Assembly (NCBI GenBank): GCA_910591455.2
Contig: OU342821.1
Location: 5,684,501-5,748,500, forward strand
DNA: 64,000 nt
Reading direction: 5' to 3'
DNA from: Pholis gunnellus
Taxonomy: Eukaryota; Chordata; Actinopteri; Perciformes; Pholidae
A program made the translations under genes and the position numbers. Below, in pieces: positions 59,001-64,000 of the stretch. Numbering within the stretch: the stretch's first letter is position 1; every line of letters starts with the position of its first letter. Under the pieces are notes generated by a model, which saw nothing but the letters and a program-made list of their open reading frames with translations, had not been told where the DNA came from and made no database searches.

Positions 59001-62000
59001 CGGCGGGGTGACTCGCTGTCTTCTCCCACACTCCACTACCGAACACTAGAAGCTCCATCATTTCCCCATTTCATATGATCGTAAAGTAGCTTTATGGGGG
59101 ATTTGGCTCCAACGCTAATGCACTCTCGTAGGTGTTATAGATGAGATAAATCACACCCAGATAAAATGAGTTAAAGACAAACAAATAGTGGACCAAATCA
59201 ACTTAAAACGCAGCCTTTTGGAAATACTCTTAACAGAGTAGTTATTAACTTACATGGAACAGTTCATAATGTTTGACAGGATGCTTATTTGCTTTCTTGA
59301 CCGTAATCAAATCATCTGTATGGTAAATACGAAGCAAACGTCTCAAGGAAGTAACAGACAGTGAATAACTCTCACATGTCATTTTTACATTTAGTTTTTT
59401 GTAGAGATTTAAAGAACGTGATAGAGGTGCTGGTAGCCTTCTGTATTTACGGAGACAGACGTGAGAGCGGCATCTTCTCATCTCAGAAGCATATTTTCCA
59501 AAATGTGGAACTGTTCCTTTGCGGTTTGTTGATGCGTGAATGTCCTTTAATGTTGTTTTGCATCCGCAGCAACCAAAAAAAAAAAAAAAAAAAAACTGGT
59601 AAAACACTTGAGAGAACCGCGGTAGTCTATTTTGACAAGTGAGGTGGCAGGATTGCGATATTTCAATGACTTAACACCAACAAAGTGTCCCAAGAGGAGA
59701 GAACACAGCGGACTCTTCATCTCGTCTTCTTGTGGATCATACTGGCTTATTTTTACATTTTTCTCTTTTTTTCTCCTTTCGGTCTGAGGTTTTTAATAAC
59801 CATTCCATAAATCACTACAAAAATAACAGTTTGAATCACAATCAAGATTTGATTCATCGGCGCAGCAACGGCATTGCCGAAGCAATTCCCACACGGCGGT
59901 GAGAGATTACTCAGTGTTTTACCTTAAATGAAGCTTGTAAATCGCCACAGAGGACTTTTTGTCTGCCCTTGCCTTAGGAATAAGATTAAGCTGCCATAAG
60001 TCATACTCTACTCTGTTCCCACATCTGGATGTTCACGGTGAACGACAATGATTTATGGCGAGGATGTGCTCCTATCTGGAACACCTGTGGGGTTACTACG
60101 TGAAAACACGTGAAGGTGAATCTGATGAGGCTGTGTAAGTAGCTCCCGAGGCAGCCAGACGCCCACGGCTTCAATGTTAACACTGTCAAACAAAGAAACA
60201 CCGACCGCCGCGGAGGTTGGAAAGGTCAAAGCCGCTTGCAGCACGGAAAAAAAAAAGGACTTCTGCGAATACAAGACGGAGGTGAACTCGCTTCCCGAAG
60301 CCAAACCAGCTTTTCGCCCCCAAGACCCAGACAGGTCGGTCAGTCGGTGTCCGGTGGGCTGAAACTCTGTCTTACCTCCTCGGGCCGGCTTAACACGTGT
60401 CCCTCAGGCCCAGTGATCCCCTGCTCCAGGATCCTGTGTTGCTCCTACACACACACAAACACACACACACACACATACACACACACACACACAGACAGAC
60501 AAACCACCGTTAAAAATGGGAGATGTTGAGTCACGAGCAGCCCTGGCAGTGATGGAGTCAAGCAGCGTCTTTGAGATACTCAAAGCTTCGGGGCTTTAAC
60601 ATCAGAAAATCACGCGTCCGTACCTCGGCTACGATGTCTCCATTCTCAGCGTGCACCTGGGCGATGGCTCCCAGATCGCGGATCACACTGAACACCTCGT
60701 ACACCTGCAGCAAAGAGCGGGACACAGGTATGATCTCTGACGCACATATGCAATCACCTCTTCCCCCGTGTGTTCGCTCATGCACGCCATGATGGATGAA
60801 TAGATCATTTATTTATGCAGACACAAGATCAATTGAGGAACAGCAATCACAAAACCGTACCCACAAGGTACACAATACAAGCACATGAGTCCAGAGTGTT
60901 ACTGTGACATGGCTGGTGGTCACGTGCTGTGGTGAGTTCTTTGACGGTCACAACGCAGTTCTTTTCTTTAATATCTAACATGTTTGTCAATGTTTGAAGC
61001 GACGTGGTTCCAGTCAGTGGGGTTTGCCTGATTACTGGTTGACCAGTTGGATAGACATGAGAATATGGCCCATGGCTATTTCATGAGAAAGCGTGTATGG
61101 TGGGGGTTTTTTTTTTAGGGATTTTCTTAGTAAAGTATTTTAATAATGTGCATACTGAAATGAAACACGGACCCGGAGTTTGTCCGTCACGCTCTCTGCT
61201 TGTTCGTGAAGCGATAACTTCACAGACTGTGGGGAAATCCGGCGTGTTCGGTGAGTCGTCACCTTCCCGGACGCCAAAAAATATATATAACAGTTGCTAC
61301 GAGACGACGGCGTCGGCCAGACAAACGGACTGGAACTCTCAGTGCAGGATGAAGGCTACCTTGTTGGCAGACTGACTGAAATATTGTTTTACCATAATTA
61401 CTCTTCCGGCTGAGCGGTCAGTAAACAAGCTATGACTTAGTTGTTATTTTAGTTAATCCAACCGTTGCTTCGACTGTAAACAGCATCATCTTTGTCCGTA
61501 GGTCTCGCGTCTCATATTTCACGCAACACTGACGGCCATTAGGATCGACTGTAATCAGATTGGGATTCGTGTGCGGCAGCGACTTTTGTGTTGAAGGATA
61601 ATTAATTCAATTCGGTGTAGGAAGAGGCTGCATCTCAACAAGGCCAATCAGTGTCATTGTTAACAGGAGAATACAGCGACACAGCATGCCGAACTCCCTC
61701 CAGGTTTCATAGTAATCCAACATATCATATCCGATTCTCATTTGACCTTTGACATAGCATGCATTATCTCTAAAAATGTGAGAAAACGCATTATAGTCTT
61801 CAGTTTCTCGGCAACACACGGCACGAAAGAAGAAAGAAGAGACGGGGAGAAGAGAGGAAGCCCCCACCTGAGCGTCAGTTAGCTGGAAAACATCCTTATA
61901 AGCCAGGTAGACCAGGAAAGAGTTGACGCCTAAAAGAAAAGACAAGATGTCAGCGTGAAAACCACGAGGGGAACGGAGGACTGACACAGAAGAACATCTT

Positions 62001-62758
62001 AGACCACTGTGTGTGAAAGTGTGATACCAGAGACACTTTAACATTCCTACAAACAGAGACAGTGTAGTATTTGGTTAATTGTGCACTAGAGCTGCACAAC
62101 TATTCCAATATCAATCCGCCATCACGATTTTGGCTTCCCACAATTAAATGAACGTGATCGACTGCGGCGTTTCTTTTTAATAACGCGTGCTCTGCTCACA
62201 GAAAACTGCTGCATATCAAAGCAAGCGCCTCCTAAACTGACATGGGGCGATCCAGATGTTTAGGCTTCACGCGGCAGTATATTAATATATATATATACAT
62301 ATTATTACTATAGATATATTCAAATGAAAATGTACTGAATTCAGTTGAAGAAGAACATTATTTTAAGTCTTGTTTGATGCAACAATTTGTGAATTTGCAG
62401 GAAATGTAGCACAATGTGAAAGTGAAAGCACTGCTCCGTTTATTTAAAGGACGAGTTGGTAATCTTCATCTTTTTGATATTTCTGTTGAAATTCTCATTA
62501 AATACCGACAGAAAAAAAATCTGTGGCTGTGGCAGGCCTGTAATAAGTGCGTGTAATAAGACTTGATGGTATAAGTTGGGGCGTGGCCCGTACCGTGATC
62601 CTTCACCAGCGCCTCCATGTCTTCCTGGATGCCCTTGTGCCACTCGGTGATGTCGACGTGCAGCGAGTAGTCGCAGCAGGACTTGCTGTCGGCCCATTCG
62701 CGCCACTGCTCGAAGGCCGAGATGAGGCTGACGCCAGGCTCAGGAACCACGTGGTCGA
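53183..62758 (-). CDS. dpysl2: Dihydropyrimidinase-like 2 / CRMP2, 3' eleven coding exons (5' end off window)
   Basis: Eleven minus-strand exons with intact GT/AG borders and compatible phases measure 165, 62, 81, 69, 121, 157, 142, 171, 180, 166 and 92 bases. They encode residues equivalent to human 105-572, so about 104 codons lie right of the window. CRMP2 is a cytosolic tetrameric phosphoprotein that binds tubulin and controls axon growth. The family descends from dihydropyrimidinase but is not catalytic. SKSCCDYSLHVDITEWHKGI and [19 protein letters not shown] identify DPYSL2 rather than DPYSL3. The GSK3/CDK5 cluster (human T509, T514, S518, S522) and the ROCK-site threonine (T555, in RRNTQR) are conserved. 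It converges with adra1a, as in human. The a/b paralogue is not resolved. Confidence 0.95.
54272..54437 (-). CDS. dpysl2: dpysl2 exon with phosphorylation cluster
   Basis: 166 bases encoding [39 protein letters not shown] and PVRNLHQSGFSLSG. It carries the regulatory TP...TP...S...SP cluster. Donor TCCG|GTGAGT. Confidence 0.95.
54537..54716 (-). CDS. dpysl2: dpysl2 exon (human residues ~428-487)
   Basis: 180 bases encoding TVEYNIFEGTEVRGGPLVVI, SQGKIVLEEGNLHTTEGSGR and YVARKPFPDYVYKRIKARSR. Donor AGG|GTACGT. Confidence 0.95.
55821..56053. repeat. Two long (AC)n tracts in a dpysl2 intron
   Basis: AC runs at 55821-55855 and 56017-56053, plus a GT run at 55681-55702 just outside. The two AC tracts are UG repeats in the transcript and lie between the 180- and 171-base exons. 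Confidence 0.95.
56988..57158 (-). CDS. dpysl2: dpysl2 exon (human residues ~371-427)
   Basis: 171 bases encoding [40 protein letters not shown] and LWDPDVTKIISAKSHNS. Donor TCG|GTACCA. Confidence 0.95.
57548..57689 (-). CDS. dpysl2: dpysl2 exon (human residues ~323-370)
   Basis: 142 bases beginning with the last base of a Cys codon and encoding GDLQVTGSAHCPFNTAQRAV, then GKDDFSLIPEGVNGAEERMS and IVWDKCV. Donor GTG|GTATGT. Confidence 0.94.
57822..57978 (-). CDS. dpysl2: dpysl2 exon (human residues ~271-323)
   Basis: 157 bases encoding [40 protein letters not shown] and TTPDYLNSLLS. Donor CCTG|GTAAGA. Confidence 0.95.
58853..58973 (-). CDS. dpysl2: dpysl2 exon (human residues ~231-271)
   Basis: 121 bases encoding VEAEAVNRSVTVANQTNCPL and YITKVMSKSAADVIAQARKK. 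Acceptor TTCTCCAG, donor AAGG|GTGAGA. Confidence 0.95.
60376..60444 (-). CDS. dpysl2: dpysl2 exon (human residues ~208-230)
   Basis: 69 bases encoding EQHRILEQGITGPEGHVLSR PEE (23 residues). The region in front of its acceptor is a UG repeat rather than a normal pyrimidine tract. Donor GAG|GTAAGA. Confidence 0.95.
60447..60492. repeat. Imperfect (AC)n tract touching a dpysl2 splice acceptor
   Basis: AC units with three single-base interruptions; UG repeats on the dpysl2 transcript, ending at the acceptor AG of the 69-base exon. Confidence 0.95.
60624..60704 (-). CDS. dpysl2: dpysl2 exon (human residues ~181-207)
   Basis: 81 bases, phase 0, encoding VYEVFSVIRDLGAIAQVHAE then NGDIVAE. Acceptor TTTGCTGCAG, donor GAG|GTACGG. 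Confidence 0.95.
61868..61929 (-). CDS. dpysl2: dpysl2 exon (human residues ~160-180)
   Basis: 62 bases encoding VNSFLVYLAYKDVFQLTDAQ after completing a Gly codon. Acceptor TTTCTTTTAG, donor CAG|GTGGGG. Confidence 0.94.
62086..62175. repeat. Possible 'GCTGCACAACTATT' interspersed repeat end
   Basis: AGAGCTGCACAACTATTCCA followed by ATCACGATTTTGG resembles the start of a common teleost MITE family. Only one end is apparent. Weak call. Confidence 0.3.
62594..62758 (-). CDS. dpysl2: dpysl2 exon (human residues ~105-160), most upstream exon in the window
   Basis: 165 bases encoding DHVVPEPGVSLISAFEQWRE, WADSKSCCDYSLHVDITEWH and KGIQEDMEALVKDHG. The first two bases complete an Ile or Val codon begun in an exon outside the window. 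The acceptor is preceded by a UG repeat. No further exon was recognised up to 64000. Confidence 0.95.
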
Positions 62759-62763
62759 CTGGG

Positions 62764-62764
<1 letters not shown>

Positions 62765-62797
<33 letters not shown>
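62765..62797. repeat. (AC)n tract next to a dpysl2 splice acceptor
   Basis: 33-base AC run on plus, (UG)16 in the transcript, separated from the acceptor AG only by a few bases (UUCCC). Confidence 0.95.
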
Positions 62798-62799
<2 letters not shown>

Positions 62800-64000
62800 G
62801 ACTCTGAGACCCAGTTGTCATATCATCATCCGCGAATGTTGAGACAGCTTGTAGTTCACACCTGGCGGACAAATACGTTCCAGATTTTGTCTCAAGTGAC
62901 CGTGTTACTGATCTTTGAGGATTACCAGATTCAGGACTCCCGTCTCTGTACGAACCAGAGCCAGAGCTCCAAATACAAAACCGGCATGTGCTCCCTCTGC
63001 TCATGGTTTCTACCACAAAGAGGCAAACCGCCAATATATGGGCTCAAGATGGTTTTTGAGCTTTCAAGACCCAAATGAGTGAATAAAACGGCTCACATCT
63101 ACTGATGTGTGGTCCTTCAGTGCGGTCAGGAAAGAAGGATTATTATAATTATTAGTGTTGTTATTATTATTATAATAAATGTATATAACACCTTTAAAAA
63201 ACAAAGTTATAAAGTGCTTTGCAATAAAAAAAACATGATAAAAGTACATATATATATAAACAATATTATAGTATAAAATATGATTATATGATATTATACT
63301 GAAGTCTGGCGGTTGAATCTCAATGTTTGCAGAGCAGATTTAAACGCGTTCATCTGAAGCATGAAATCTCAAACCGAGTCAAAATCCTCAGCGTCTGTGG
63401 TTCGGTCACATCTGTTCCCTCGTGACGTGCCCTCCACTGACATTCAAGTCAGCAGCCCGCCGTGCATTACCTCCCAGCTCCAGACCTGCCCGACCCTGCA
63501 GCAGTCAGCGTTTCGCCTCGAGGTGACAACGACACACAAGTCGCCCGGGAGTGTTTGTTCCCAGGCGAGGGAGAGGAGAGTTCAGCTGCTGAGTCAGCAG
63601 AGGGGGGGGGGGTCCGTCTAATTGTGTTATCTTTTAAAACATGAGGTTAGCTCTATTTTATCGAAGCCGAGTAGGGGACCGACAGTATATAGCTAACATC
63701 TAGTAAAAAGAAAGCTGCTACTTGAAATCAAAATCCCTTTCTTGTTGTTTTACCAAATAATTTCAGTAAATACTCGAGCGATAAAGGAAGAGACAAACAA
63801 TTGGGAATCTGGGTATTTTATCAACATGAAGCTGGTTGTAAAATGGATCAGAACCAAACCCCAGCAACTGTAGGCTGAAATAGTTCAAGGGCTTAACAAA
63901 AAAAGTGATGAAGGATATTAATAAAAGAAAGAAAAAACTATTAATATGCTAATAGATTCAAGGGTAAAAACAGGCCAGAGATTTATATTAAACTTTATGC
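62800..64000. other. dpysl2: dpysl2 intron, nothing else recognised
   Basis: Upstream intron of the 165-base exon, reaching the window edge. It holds AT-rich stretches with TATATA runs (about 63247-63260) and a short G tract near 63601. No exon encoding the missing N-terminal part was found. Confidence 0.6.

Overview
The window looks like nuclear DNA of a ray-finned, probably percomorph, fish. The evidence is spliced vertebrate genes with GT/AG introns, fish-typical interspersed repeats and many (CA)n microsatellites. There are no rRNA genes, tRNA genes, bacterial operons or CRISPR arrays. Three protein-coding genes are supported. Family calls rest on recognising the translated exons; no database search was run.

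Left part (about 9.7-17.1 kb): tmem230 lies on the minus strand. Three coding exons give a complete 121-residue two-helix vesicle protein. A 5' UTR exon sits beside a palindromic NRF1 site. Intron 1 carries a decayed LINE reverse-transcriptase copy. From 1 to 8.2 kb there is no convincing coding exon, only repeats. A GC-rich block at 8.26-8.66 kb could be a minus-strand first exon or promoter of a gene lying further left.

Middle part (about 29.1-41.1 kb): adra1a (alpha-1A adrenergic receptor) lies on the plus strand. It has a probable 5' UTR exon at a GC box and two coding exons, split at the alpha-1 family position just after TM6. The best start gives 461 residues, against 466 in human. Its introns and upstream flank hold several mobile elements. 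The clearest are a roughly 1.05-kb hAT-like element with an 8-bp target duplication and a fold-back MITE flanked by TA.

Right part (about 49.6-64 kb): dpysl2 (CRMP2) lies on the minus strand. Eleven consecutive coding exons cover residues equivalent to human 105-572 and the stop codon. The first roughly 104 codons lie beyond the right edge. The inferred 3' UTR is about 3.5 kb and contains a pure 136-bp dinucleotide tract. adra1a and dpysl2 converge tail to tail, as ADRA1A and DPYSL2 do on human 8p21.

No new biochemical system is evident. The most interesting points are: UG-repeat tracts in place of ordinary polypyrimidine tracts at two dpysl2 acceptors; a convergent pair of consensus CTCF motifs bracketing adra1a; an exact 33-bp duplication with a CRE-like core downstream of adra1a; an acidic residue at receptor position 6.31; a nested hairpin just inside a tmem230 donor; and the nested transposon history.
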